A DNA stretch of 64,000 nucleotides from assembly GCF_900299535.1 (NCBI RefSeq), contig NZ_OMKE01000049.1:62001-126000 (forward strand), in the 5' to 3' direction. This document shows positions 16,775-26,016 of the stretch, piece after piece. Numbering within the stretch: the first letter of the stretch is position 1; each line of letters begins with the position of its first letter. Under the pieces are notes generated by a model that saw only the letters and a list, made by a program, of their open reading frames with translations, did no database searches and was not told the origin of the DNA. Made by a program: the position numbers and the translations under genes. Origin of the DNA: Aquimarina aquimarini (GTDB taxonomy: Bacteria; Bacteroidota; Bacteroidia; Flavobacteriales; Flavobacteriaceae).

Positions 16775-18385
16775 CTATTTCTTAATTTTTTGCATTCCTT
16801 GATTTGTTTTCCAATCAATCAAAGGAGAAGAATAGTATTTAACATTCATACGCTCTAGAAAAGGCCCTTGGTTTGCTAAACGCACTTTATAATCCTCCCA
16901 ATTACGGTTCTCCTTAGCAGTCCATCCAATTTCTGCATAACCTATAGCTCTAGGGAAAGCTAAATATTCTAGCTCATCAATATCGCTAATAGTCTCTGAC
17001 CAAAGAGGCGCTTCTATTCCCATAATACTTTTCAAGGGCACATATGATTCTGGAGTCCAAATATATGCTGTATCTGTTGGAATATGACCTACCCAATCCA
17101 ACCCATACTTGGAGAGAGAGTCATACTTCATATCTAAATACGCTTTTTCAGCTGGAGACATAATAATTTTCATTCCTTTAGATACTGCAACCTGAGTATT
17201 TTTCTTACCTCTCCAATGTTGAGAGATAGAAGAAGAGCTTATATCTGCATTGGCTACCTCATCCCATCCAATCATACGTTTCCCATACTTTTGCACAATT
17301 TTCTCTACCTTATTTACAAAATATATATAGTCTTCCTTTTTGGTCACTAGACTTTCATCTCCCCCAATATGAAAATACGGCCCAGGAGTAATAGCAGCTA
17401 CTTCACGAATAACATCATCTATAAATGCATATACTGTATCTTTTTTGGTATCAAAAGTGCTAAATCCAACTCTGGTTCCTTTATACAATTTAGGTGTCTT
17501 ACCATTTCCGTTCAGAAAAGGATAGGACACTGAAGCAGCATTTGTATGCCCAGGCATATCAATTTCTGGTATAATAAGTATATGACGAGCTGCAGCATAA
17601 TTCACAATATCAGTATATTCCTCTTGTGTATAAAAACCTCCAGATTTTCCTCCTACTTCTGTACTCCCACCAATTTCTGTAAGTTTAGGCCATGATTTAA
17701 TCTCTATACGCCACCCTTGATCATCAGTAAGGTGTAAGTGCAATACATTAAATTTATAATAACTCAACACATCGATATATTTCTTAACATCCTCTACAGC
17801 AAAAAAATGACGAGCCACATCTAACATAGCACCTCTATATTCAAATTGAGGAGAATCTATAATTTTGCCTGTTGGTATTACCCATACTTTATTTTTTGTA
17901 AGCGTATCATTACTTATTTCTGGAATAATCTGGCGCAATGTTTGAATACCTCTAAAAGCACCTGTGGCTGTACTTGAATGTAATGTAATCGTATCTTGAG
18001 CGATATGCAATTGATAGGCTTCTGGAAGGTTCTGATCAAGAGTATCCGATTTACGAATATTAATGACCGTTTCTATAGTTGTAATAGTATCGATATTTAC
18101 TGGTAGCTCTATACCTGTCTTAGATTTTATTTTATCTGCCAGAAAATTCCCTACCTCTTCAAAACCTTCTACATCTTTAGAAGTGTAAATCGCTGTATAC
18201 TTATCAAGAGCAAAACCATCATTTGTAGAGATTATTTCTAACGGTTTCGGAATTAAATTCTCTTCAACCAAATTCGTTTCTGGAAAATTGATAACCCTCT
18301 TTGGCTTTGGTTGGGTGCAAGAAATAGTTGTGATTGTAAAAAGTATGGCAAATAAACTGCCAACAGAGGAGAGTTTTATCATCAT
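16775..18385 (-). CDS. GH20 beta-N-acetylhexosaminidase, lipoprotein
   Basis: Removes terminal beta-linked N-acetylglucosamine/galactosamine from chitin oligomers, glycans or peptidoglycan fragments. The 536 residues start with a lipoprotein signal whose lipobox Cys is in TTISC. A GH20b domain follows (about 40-165), then the TIM barrel: EYRGAMLDVARHFF, HLHLTDDQGWRIEIKSWP, and the catalytic pair in YFHIGGDESL (Asp-Glu), with WDEVANA and WSETISD farther on. The C-terminus is that of a normal GH20 without extra modules. It is located between the dksA-like gene and lspA with its own terminator, so it looks like an independent unit. Export to the outer membrane or periplasm is inferred from the lipobox. 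Confidence 0.94.
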   Translation of the reverse strand: MMIKLSSVGSLFAILFTITTISCTQPKPKRVINFPETNLVEENLIPKPLEIISTNDGFALDKYTAIYTSKDVEGFEEVGNFLADKIKSKTGIELPVNIDTITTIETVINIRKSDTLDQNLPEAYQLHIAQDTITLHSSTATGAFRGIQTLRQIIPEISNDTLTKNKVWVIPTGKIIDSPQFEYRGAMLDVARHFFAVEDVKKYIDVLSYYKFNVLHLHLTDDQGWRIEIKSWPKLTEIGGSTEVGGKSGGFYTQEEYTDIVNYAAARHILIIPEIDMPGHTNAASVSYPFLNGNGKTPKLYKGTRVGFSTFDTKKDTVYAFIDDVIREVAAITPGPYFHIGGDESLVTKKEDYIYFVNKVEKIVQKYGKRMIGWDEVANADISSSSISQHWRGKKNTQVAVSKGMKIIMSPAEKAYLDMKYDSLSKYGLDWVGHIPTDTAYIWTPESYVPLKSIMGIEAPLWSETISDIDELEYLAFPRAIGYAEIGWTAKENRNWEDYKVRLANQGPFLERMNVKYYSSPLIDWKTNQGMQKIKK

Positions 18386-18582
18386 TGTTTAATTTAAGGT
18401 TTATACGTATATCTTCTATTATGTTTATATAATGAGTTACTATTTAGCTCTGCATAGACACTAATAGTAAATAAAAATCATCAAATCCTTCCAAAAAAGC
18501 ATATTCAGGGACAAAAAACTAATTAGTATACTACAAAATTGAAAAATGCTGATTCAAAAAAACATTTATATCTATCAAAATA

Positions 18583-18613
18583 AAGCCTCATAACTTTTAA
18601 AGTTATGAGGCTT
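18583..18613 (-). terminator. Strong hairpin terminator after ileS/dksA-like
   Basis: AAGCCTCATAACTTT (18583-18597) and AAAGTTATGAGGCTT (18599-18613) form a perfect 15-bp palindrome around one central base, about 30 bases past the dksA-like stop. Flanking bases on the minus strand include AT-rich sequence. It ends the ileS operon. Confidence 0.75.
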
Positions 18614-18641
18614 CTATATAATATATTATTTAATACACTAG

Positions 18642-19025
18642 CTAGCTTTGCATGTTTTTTGCTTCAATACTTAATGTAGCATGAGGAACTAGTTTTAATC
18701 GTTCTGGATTAATTAATTTACCTGTTACACGGCAAACACCATACGTTTTATTTTCTATACGCAATAATGCATTTTTTAAATCACGCACAAATTTCTCTTG
18801 CCTGATAGCAAGTTGTGTATTTGCTTCTTTAGACATTGTTTCACTACCTTCTTCAAATGCTTTAAATGTTGGTGAAGTGTCATCTGTACCATTATTACCA
18901 TCATTTTTGTATGCACTACGCAACAATTCTAAATCATTCTGTGCTTTTTCCATTTTTTCAAGGATAATCTCCTTAAAACTTGCTAAATCTGCATCACTGT
19001 ACCTTACTTTGATATCTTCTGCCAT
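18642..19025 (-). CDS. TraR/DksA-family protein with a degenerate zinc finger
   Basis: A 127-residue regulator-like protein. The N-terminal two thirds form a coiled-coil hairpin (FKEIILEKMEKAQNDLELLRS ... QEKFVRDLKNALLRIENKTYG) like DksA, which inserts into the RNA polymerase secondary channel with ppGpp in E. coli. The C-terminal finger reads YGVCRVTGKLINPERL and VPHATL; only one Cys remains of the usual four, so zinc binding as in DksA is unlikely. The acidic tip residues may lie in GNNGTDDTSP. It starts 4 bases after the ileS stop, so it is cotranscribed with ileS. This form is frequent beside ileS in Flavobacteriaceae as far as I recall. Confidence 0.9.
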   Translation of the reverse strand: MAEDIKVRYSDADLASFKEIILEKMEKAQNDLELLRSAYKNDGNNGTDDTSPTFKAFEEGSETMSKEANTQLAIRQEKFVRDLKNALLRIENKTYGVCRVTGKLINPERLKLVPHATLSIEAKNMQS

Positions 19026-19029
19026 ATTC

Positions 19030-22000
19030 TTAATGTTTTTTAATTATCAATTGGGTTGCAATGTCGTCAAACGCAATTTCTGTACCATTTATTACATCTG
19101 AAGCAAACTCAATTGTCTCGGTTAAGGTTTCATTTTTAATATAACTCTCGTTAGTGGCAATAGCTTCCTGGATAATTTCGTTATTCTGGAAAACAATTCC
19201 TATTTTATCAGTCACCTCAAAACCACTATCCTTACGTATATTTTGAATACGATTTACAAGTTCTCTGGCAATTCCTTCTTTTTTGAGTTCAGGACTTATT
19301 GTTACATCTAGTGCAACTGTCAAAGCTCCTGAGTTTGCAACCAACCAACCCTCAATATCCTGAGAGCTTATTTCCACATCACTGGTACCTAATGTAATAA
19401 TTTTATCATTAATTTCTACATCAAAATGACCTGTTTGTTCAAGAATTTTTATAGCTTCTTGATCAAAATCCTGTATCTTACTAGCAATCAGCTTCATATC
19501 TTTACCAAAACGAGGGCCTAATGCTTTAAAATTAGGCTTGATTTGTTTTACCAATATCCCAGAAGCATCATCTATGAGCTCTATTTCTTTAACATTTACC
19601 TCACTTTTAACCAAATCAGCGATATCATTAATCTCATTCTTTTCTGCCTCATTAAGCACAGGAATCATAATTCGTTGTAATGGTTGTCTCACCTTTATCT
19701 TTTCTTTTTGACGTAAAGAAAGTACCAAAGAAGAAACGGTTTGAGCTTTTTGCATTTTATGCTCTAACGATTTATCTACAAATGCTGGATTGTATTCAGG
19801 AAAATGAGCTAGATGTACACTTTCAAACGTTTCTTTTTGAGTTCCTGCAATCAAATCCTTATACAATCTATCCATAAAGAATGGTGCTACAGGAGCTCCT
19901 AACTTAGCTACTGTAAACATACAGGTATACAATGTCTGGTATGCAGAAATTTTATCTTGCTGGTAATCTCCTTTCCAGTATCTCCTTCTACTTAAACGTA
20001 CAAACCAGTTACTTAAATTTTCTTGTACAAAATCAGAAATCGCTCTTGTTGCCTTTGTAGGCTCATAATCATTATAATACTCATCTACATTTTTGATCAA
20101 GGTATGCAATTCACTTAATATCCAACGATCAATTTCTGGACGTTCTGCCAATGAAATATCTGCTTCTGTATATGCAAAATTATCAATATTAGCATATAGT
20201 GTAAAAAACGAATAAGTATTATATAGTGTCCCAAAAAACTTACGACGCACCTCTGCAATTCCTTCTAGATCAAATTTTAAATTATCCCAAGGATTTGCAT
20301 TACTAATCATATACCATCGGGTAGCATCTGGCCCGTATGTATCTAAGGTTTCAAATGGGTCAGCTGCATTACCTAATCGTTTAGACATTTTTTGCCCATT
20401 CTTATCCAGAACCAAACCATTTGATACTACATTTTTATAGGCTACATCATCAAAAATCATTGTTCCTATTGCATGCAGTGTATAGAACCATCCACGAGTT
20501 TGGTCTACACCTTCTGCTATAAAATCAGCTTTTCGATCTCCTGATTCTACTTTTTCTTTATTTTCAAAAGGATAATGCCACTGTGCATAAGGCATTGACC
20601 CCGAGTCAAACCACACATCAATCAGGTCGCTCTCTCTTTTCATAGGTTTCCCCGAAGAAGAAACTAGAATAACCTTGTCTATTACATTTTTATGTAAATC
20701 AATTTTATCATAATTCTCCTCACTCATATCACCAATCACAAAATCTGCAAAAATATCTGCTTCGAGTACTCCTGCCTCTATTGCTTTGGCCATCTCCTTC
20801 TTTAGCTCTTCAACAGAACCAACAATAAGCTCTTCTTTACCATCTTCTGTTCTCCAGATAGGTAAAGGAATTCCCCAAAATCGTGATCTAGAAAGATTCC
20901 AATCATTTGCATTTGCCAACCAATTACCAAAACGCCCTTCTCCAGTCGCCTTAGGTTTCCAGTTAATCCCCAAATTAAGTTCATGCATACGATCTTTAAA
21001 ATCTGTAACTTTTATAAACCACGAATCCAATGGATAATATAGTATAGGTTTATCTGTACGCCAGCAATTTGGATAACTGTGCACATATTTTTCAACTTTA
21101 AAGGCTTTATTTTCTATTTTTAATTTAATAGCAATTTCTACATCTACAGATTTCTCTGGAGCTTCACCATCATCGTAATATTCATTTTTAACATACTTAC
21201 CACCTAGATCTCCCATTTCCTGAATGAATCTACCTTGTAAATCTACTGTTGGTACTAGATTATTATTTTCATCCATTACCAATAGTGCAGGTACTTCAGG
21301 CTTTGCTTGTTTTGCCACAAGGGCATCGTCTGCACCAAAAGTAGGTGATGTATGTACAATTCCTGTCCCGTCTTCTGTGGTAACAAAATCTCCTGCAATG
21401 ACTCTAAAAGCATTCTCTGGATTATGATACGGCTGTACATAATCTATCAGTTGCTCATATCTTGCGTCTACCAAATCTGCTCCTTTGAATTCTTTTAAGA
21501 TGAAATAAGGTATCTTTTTATCTCCTTGTTTGAACGCTTGCACTTCTACTTCTGTCTCTACTAAAGCAAACTTTCCTGCAAATTGTTTTCCAATAAGGTT
21601 TTTGGCAAGAATTACATGTATTGGTTCAAACGTATATTGATTAAACGTTTTTACCACAACATACTCTATTTTTGAACCAACTGTTAAAGCGGTATTTGAC
21701 GGAAGTGTCCATGGCGTAGTTGTCCATGCTAAAAAGTATATTTCTTCCTGAATATCTTTAAAAAAAGAGGGTAATGTTTCTTTTATTGCTTTAAACTGAG
21801 CTACTACCGTTGTATCGGTTACATCTTGATAGGTTCCTGGTTGATTAAGCTCATGAGAACTTAATCCAGTACCTGCCTTTGGAGAATACGGTTGTATTGT
21901 ATACCCTTTGTAAAGCAATCCTTTTTTATAGATTTCTGACAACAACCACCATACACTCTCCATATACTTAGGTTTGTATGTGATATAAGGATCCTCCATA

Positions 22001-22434
22001 TCTACCCAGTAGCCTATCTTTTGAGTCAGATCATTCCAGATATCAGTATATCTCATTACCGCTTTTTTACAAGCCTCATTATATTCTTCTACTGATATCT
22101 TCTTACCAATATCTTCTTTGGTAATACCTAATTCTTTTTCTACACCTAACTCTATTGGAAGCCCATGTGTATCCCACCCAGCTTTACGCTGTACTTGAAA
22201 TCCTTTCTGAGTTTTATATCGACAAAAAATATCTTTAATCGCACGAGCCATTACGTGGTGAATGCCTGGTAATCCATTTGCCGAAGGAGGTCCTTCAAAA
22301 AAGATAAACGGCTCTGCCCCGTCACGCTCACTAATACTTTTTTCAAATATGGTATTCTGTTGCCAAAAATCCAATATTTCTTCAGCTACTTTAGGTAAGT
22401 CAAGTCCTTTGTATTCAGGAAACTTCGTGCTCAT
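19030..22434 (-). CDS. ileS: Isoleucyl-tRNA synthetase
   Basis: A class I synthetase charging tRNA-Ile. The 1134-residue protein has the HIGH-equivalent in GPPSANGLPGIHHVMAR, the motif GWDTHGLPIE, an editing (CP1) domain (about 190-400) and the KMSKS loop as NGQKMSKRLGN. An anticodon-binding domain follows, then a long C-terminal extension without a zinc-finger CxxC motif. Length and sequence style suggest the eukaryote-like type 2 IleS, known in other bacteria for mupirocin insensitivity. I choose ATG 22434 (MSTKFPEYKGLDL) over an in-frame ATG at 22500, because the 22 added residues (MNSGFFFLENPYF...) have no family match. Confidence 0.96.
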   Translation of the reverse strand: MSTKFPEYKGLDLPKVAEEILDFWQQNTIFEKSISERDGAEPFIFFEGPPSANGLPGIHHVMARAIKDIFCRYKTQKGFQVQRKAGWDTHGLPIELGVEKELGITKEDIGKKISVEEYNEACKKAVMRYTDIWNDLTQKIGYWVDMEDPYITYKPKYMESVWWLLSEIYKKGLLYKGYTIQPYSPKAGTGLSSHELNQPGTYQDVTDTTVVAQFKAIKETLPSFFKDIQEEIYFLAWTTTPWTLPSNTALTVGSKIEYVVVKTFNQYTFEPIHVILAKNLIGKQFAGKFALVETEVEVQAFKQGDKKIPYFILKEFKGADLVDARYEQLIDYVQPYHNPENAFRVIAGDFVTTEDGTGIVHTSPTFGADDALVAKQAKPEVPALLVMDENNNLVPTVDLQGRFIQEMGDLGGKYVKNEYYDDGEAPEKSVDVEIAIKLKIENKAFKVEKYVHSYPNCWRTDKPILYYPLDSWFIKVTDFKDRMHELNLGINWKPKATGEGRFGNWLANANDWNLSRSRFWGIPLPIWRTEDGKEELIVGSVEELKKEMAKAIEAGVLEADIFADFVIGDMSEENYDKIDLHKNVIDKVILVSSSGKPMKRESDLIDVWFDSGSMPYAQWHYPFENKEKVESGDRKADFIAEGVDQTRGWFYTLHAIGTMIFDDVAYKNVVSNGLVLDKNGQKMSKRLGNAADPFETLDTYGPDATRWYMISNANPWDNLKFDLEGIAEVRRKFFGTLYNTYSFFTLYANIDNFAYTEADISLAERPEIDRWILSELHTLIKNVDEYYNDYEPTKATRAISDFVQENLSNWFVRLSRRRYWKGDYQQDKISAYQTLYTCMFTVAKLGAPVAPFFMDRLYKDLIAGTQKETFESVHLAHFPEYNPAFVDKSLEHKMQKAQTVSSLVLSLRQKEKIKVRQPLQRIMIPVLNEAEKNEINDIADLVKSEVNVKEIELIDDASGILVKQIKPNFKALGPRFGKDMKLIASKIQDFDQEAIKILEQTGHFDVEINDKIITLGTSDVEISSQDIEGWLVANSGALTVALDVTISPELKKEGIARELVNRIQNIRKDSGFEVTDKIGIVFQNNEIIQEAIATNESYIKNETLTETIEFASDVINGTEIAFDDIATQLIIKKH

Positions 22435-22756
22435 TTGATCGTACTTTCTGTTAAGTCTGCGAAAATAAGGATTTTCTAGAAAAAAGAAGCCCGAATTCAC
22501 TATACGATATCAAATAATTGTTACATAATCATTATTTTTTAACAATCTCCTTAATTTTTGAACAAAAAATCAATAATCCATATTCTAGACCTCTCAACAA
22601 GCCCTCTAATAAGATATTCATAATTAAATACTATTCTCTTTCTTTGAAGTGGTTTAAAGTTTTTTCAATTCACAATAAAAATGATTTATTACCTATAAGA
22701 TTTTATTATTTTTAGCTCGTTGTTGTTATCTTAAAAAAAACAATTGAATTACAGAT
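22435..22756. other. Divergent intergenic gap between ileS and the nitrilase-family gene
   Basis: About 322 bases if ileS starts at 22434. It should contain promoters for ileS on the minus strand and for the amidase on the plus strand. I find no full TTTG/TAnnTTTG promoter, hairpin or convincing small gene in it; it is AT-rich with A-runs next to the amidase start. Confidence 0.4.
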
Positions 22757-23539
22757 ATGAAAAACACGTTACAAGTTACACTTATCCAATCTCATCTAGC
22801 TTGGGAAAATCCTATACAAAATCGCGCTGTTTTTTCACATAAAATCAATTCCATATCTCAAAAAACAGATTTGATCGTGTTACCAGAAATGTTTACTACA
22901 GGGTTTACTATGAATCCTGAAACAGTAGCTGAAACTATGACTGGAGAGACAATGCAATGGCTCATCAAAATGGCCAAAATATCTAATTGTGCTATTACAG
23001 GTAGTATCGTGATTAAGGAGGATGATATGTTCTACAATCGTATGATATTTATGTATCCTGATGGTACTTATGAATCCTATAACAAACACCAATTATTTAC
23101 TTTGGCCAAAGAACAGCATGTTTATACAGCTGGGCAAAAGGAAGTAATTGTTGAGTATCTGGGCTGGAAAATAAAGCTTTTGATTTGTTATGACCTGAGA
23201 TTTCCTGTATGGGCAAGAAACACTACTAATTATGACACTTTGATATATGTGGCTAGTTGGCCAAAAATTCGTATAAACGCTTGGGATACTCTGCTTAAAG
23301 CACGAGCAATAGAAAACATGTGTTACTGTATTGGAGTAAATCGTGTAGGACTAGATGGAAAAGGCTTTGAACATAATGGACATTCTGCCATCTATAATGT
23401 TTTGGGAGAATCAATATTACAAGAAAATCCTATAGAAAAAGAAGCTATTCTTTATGCAACTCTGAAAGCGGATCATATCAAGCAAACAAGAAAAAAACTT
23501 CCTTTTCTACAAGACAGAGATCATTTTACATTTCTCTAG
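22757..23539 (+). CDS. Nitrilase-superfamily amidohydrolase (omega-amidase-like)
   Basis: A 260-residue carbon-nitrogen hydrolase. The catalytic Glu-Lys-Cys triad is visible: Glu in DLIVLPEMFTTGF (about residue 44), Lys in YNKHQLFT and Cys in LLICYDLRFPVW. The TTGFTMNPETVAE stretch and LRFPVWARN are typical of YafV/omega-amidase proteins, which hydrolyse alpha-ketoglutaramate or alpha-ketosuccinamate formed by glutamine/asparagine transaminases, or repair related metabolites. Substrate assignment is inference from sequence style. Its stop overlaps the convergent Ig-like lipoprotein gene by 4 bases. Confidence 0.9.
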   Translation: MKNTLQVTLIQSHLAWENPIQNRAVFSHKINSISQKTDLIVLPEMFTTGFTMNPETVAETMTGETMQWLIKMAKISNCAITGSIVIKEDDMFYNRMIFMYPDGTYESYNKHQLFTLAKEQHVYTAGQKEVIVEYLGWKIKLLICYDLRFPVWARNTTNYDTLIYVASWPKIRINAWDTLLKARAIENMCYCIGVNRVGLDGKGFEHNGHSAIYNVLGESILQENPIEKEAILYATLKADHIKQTRKKLPFLQDRDHFTFL

Positions 23540-25155
23540 TCTTGATCCAAAACAAAAGTTTGTTTTATCTCCCAATTTGCCCTTACATCAACAGGTGCAT
23601 CAAAATACCGAATTTCTTCGGGCTGAATTCCTTTTAAGAAATTACCTGAATCCCATATTCCATTATCATTACTATCAACTATAACACGAATAAAATATTT
23701 AGAAGGATCCAAATGATCAAATGTTAAGACTCTTTGCTCTCTTGCTACTTGTTCAGCTATTACATTTTCCTTTTCATCAGTGATCTGAACCAAAACTGGA
23801 TACGCCTCTACATTCTCTAAGGTTAAAAAAATTGTTCCGTAATCCGCCAATCTTTTGGTTCTGAAATTAATATTTATAGTATCATTAACGTTACCTACAA
23901 AATCCTTGACTGCCTCTGGCAAAAACTTCAAATTATAGGCGTTGCTCTCTGTTTTATCAAAAATCAATTCAACTTCATTGGTATGAATATCTAAATCAAC
24001 AGAAAAAGGAACTTCTAGTGTATCTTTATCTGTAAGTGAAATTAGCTTTTCATTAATACTATCTAGCGCAGTGTTTGCAGAAAAAACAAAATTTTTATTG
24101 AGTGCAAGTGTATTTCCTACATCAGATGCTAATACCAGAGAGTCCTTATATTGATCTTTAAACCTGGTTGTTATTGTGTCTTTATAGTTTTTGATATTGG
24201 TTACTTCAAATAATAATGAATCTGCTTCAAAAAATGGCCTAAACCAATAATGTAAAGTATCTTTTTTCTTATCAGGAAAAACTCTCGTTTCAAAATCATC
24301 TGGAACTTTACTTAACAGCTTTACCTGCATACTATCTTTTACTCCCTCATATGGGAAAATAAATTCATTTTTTGAAACTTGTTTTGGGTGTAAAACTTTA
24401 AAATCAAGTATTTCTTTAAACAAAGTAAGATTAAATACTTTGGCCGTATCTTTAGGAAGTGTAATTATTTCTTCATAAAACCCTATTTTATCTTGTTTAG
24501 GATCATATGTGTAGTTATTAGAAACGTCTTTTAAAGCAATCAGCTTAAATTTTCCTTCTTTTAAGTTATGTAAATCAAAAGCTATAGTATCTAGAGTATT
24601 GGTTATATATCTAGGTACATTTTTATAAACTACAGAATCACTATACTCTTCATCAATTTCATATAGTGCCACAGTAACATATTCATCTGCTTCTTTTTGA
24701 ACCGCATCGCTCACTGTTCCTTTTATACTAAGCGAATCTAGAAAATCTCCTGTAGAAAAAACATATCTAAAAAAAGGATTTGGATTTTCTTCGTTATTAT
24801 CAACTATACTTTCGCCAAAATTAATGCTATAAGTAGTGTTTTCTAATAAGGTATCGATAAACTTAATTTTTATAAACTTATTTGCACTTCCCATAGGAGT
24901 AATTGTTGGCTTTGGGTCCATAGGAGGAGAAACAATAATTTGTTTCTGTGCATCTTTTAACTTCACATATTCATCAAAATATATACGTATCTCTTTTTTA
25001 TTAAAACTTGTAGAAAAGTTAGGCGGAAAAGCTTTTACAACAACTGGAGGTGTCTCATCTTTTGGGCCACCCGTTATAGAACCTTTTTTGGCACAACCAA
25101 CAATAATGATAATTGATGCCGCGACAAGCAATATTGTATGTATTCTTTTGCTCAT
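23536..25155 (-). CDS. Ig-like (SbsA/Big_5-type) domain lipoprotein
   Basis: A 539-residue exported protein. From MSKRIHT (ATG 25155) it has a hydrophobic segment and a lipobox ending IVGC, followed by AKKGSITGGPKDETPP. The next about 100 residues (VVKAFPPNFSTSFNKKEIRIYFDEYV ... TYSINFGESIVDNNEENP) match the bacterial Ig-like Big_5 domain. The rest is beta-rich, ending in a repeat-like C-terminal region (YFIRVIVDSNDNGIWDSGNF). This architecture is common in Bacteroidota lipoproteins of unknown role, thought to be surface or outer-membrane attached. An alternative upstream ATG (25182) would add nine residues before the basic signal-peptide start and is less likely. Confidence 0.85.
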   Translation of the reverse strand: MSKRIHTILLVAASIIIIVGCAKKGSITGGPKDETPPVVVKAFPPNFSTSFNKKEIRIYFDEYVKLKDAQKQIIVSPPMDPKPTITPMGSANKFIKIKFIDTLLENTTYSINFGESIVDNNEENPNPFFRYVFSTGDFLDSLSIKGTVSDAVQKEADEYVTVALYEIDEEYSDSVVYKNVPRYITNTLDTIAFDLHNLKEGKFKLIALKDVSNNYTYDPKQDKIGFYEEIITLPKDTAKVFNLTLFKEILDFKVLHPKQVSKNEFIFPYEGVKDSMQVKLLSKVPDDFETRVFPDKKKDTLHYWFRPFFEADSLLFEVTNIKNYKDTITTRFKDQYKDSLVLASDVGNTLALNKNFVFSANTALDSINEKLISLTDKDTLEVPFSVDLDIHTNEVELIFDKTESNAYNLKFLPEAVKDFVGNVNDTININFRTKRLADYGTIFLTLENVEAYPVLVQITDEKENVIAEQVAREQRVLTFDHLDPSKYFIRVIVDSNDNGIWDSGNFLKGIQPEEIRYFDAPVDVRANWEIKQTFVLDQD

Positions 25156-25260
25156 AATCTCTACAATAATTTTAAGACACAAAGAAACAACTATATTTAA
25201 AAAACAAAAAACTTAAAAATAGTCCTCTAAAAAAAAGTCTGTATACTCTTTTTGTATGAG

Positions 25261-25941
25261 TTACTCTGCCATTGCCATAGTAGCGATACTTATTTTTACT
25301 CTTGGTATATCTTTTATCACATTCACACAAGATTCTATTGTCGCTCCTGTTGTAACAATATCATCTACCAACAACACATGTTTATTCTCTAACAAAGACT
25401 CGTTTTGTGTACCGAATGTTTCAACGGTATTCATCCATCTGTTAAATTTTACATGTTTGGATTGTTTTTTATTGTAAGAATTTTTTTTCAATACTGAATC
25501 AATATATTCTGCATTCAATTTTTTAGCAATTTCAATACCAAATTTTTCTACTTGATTGTACCCTCTTTCTCTCAACCTTACCTTATGTAAAGGAACTGGA
25601 ATCACTACATCAATACTCTGGTACCTAGTTTTTTGAGATAACTCCTGACCCAACCATCTTCCTAGTTCTTCACCCACTTCTTCTCTTCCTCTATACTTGA
25701 GATTATGAATTAAATTTTGCACCAGGCTATCTTTATGAAAAATAAATAGAGAGGTCACATTTTCTATTTTGATTCGCCCATAAAATACTTTTTCAATTTT
25801 TTTTGCGTTTACGTTATGAAAATTGCCCAAAGGGAGTCTATGCCTGCAAGAAGTACATAGCAACCTTTCGTTTTTGTATAAAGGGCTGTCACAGGCAGCA
25901 CAGTATATAGGATAAAATAAGTATATGAAGTCTCTTAACAT
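25261..25941 (-). CDS. ComF family phosphoribosyltransferase
   Basis: A 226-residue protein with an N-terminal zinc-finger-like CAACDSP...LCTSCRHRLP (four Cys) and a C-terminal PRT domain with the PRPP-binding loop VLLVDDIVTTGATIESC. ComF/GntX proteins are tied to DNA uptake in naturally competent bacteria, although their exact reaction is not settled. dprA at 54182-55285 is another competence-type gene in the window, but DprA and ComF are also widespread outside competent species. ATG 25941 (MLRDFIYLFYP) is chosen; the longer start at 26001 would lie 15 bases from the divergent gene and adds an unmatched segment. Confidence 0.92.
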   Translation of the reverse strand: MLRDFIYLFYPIYCAACDSPLYKNERLLCTSCRHRLPLGNFHNVNAKKIEKVFYGRIKIENVTSLFIFHKDSLVQNLIHNLKYRGREEVGEELGRWLGQELSQKTRYQSIDVVIPVPLHKVRLRERGYNQVEKFGIEIAKKLNAEYIDSVLKKNSYNKKQSKHVKFNRWMNTVETFGTQNESLLENKHVLLVDDIVTTGATIESCVNVIKDIPRVKISIATMAMAE

Positions 25942-26016
25942 TTTGATAGGGAGATTAACATTAATTATTATATTTAGCCATTTAAAATAACCATCAAACA
26001 ATTATAAATTTCAATT

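Noticed and set aside
22435..22500. Longer ileS N-terminus from ATG 22500
   Set aside because: The 22 extra residues have no resemblance to IleS N-termini, while MSTKFPEYKG does.
24836..25216. 126-codon plus-strand ORF opposite the Ig-like lipoprotein gene
   Set aside because: Antisense shadow; its start lies inside a well-supported coding region.
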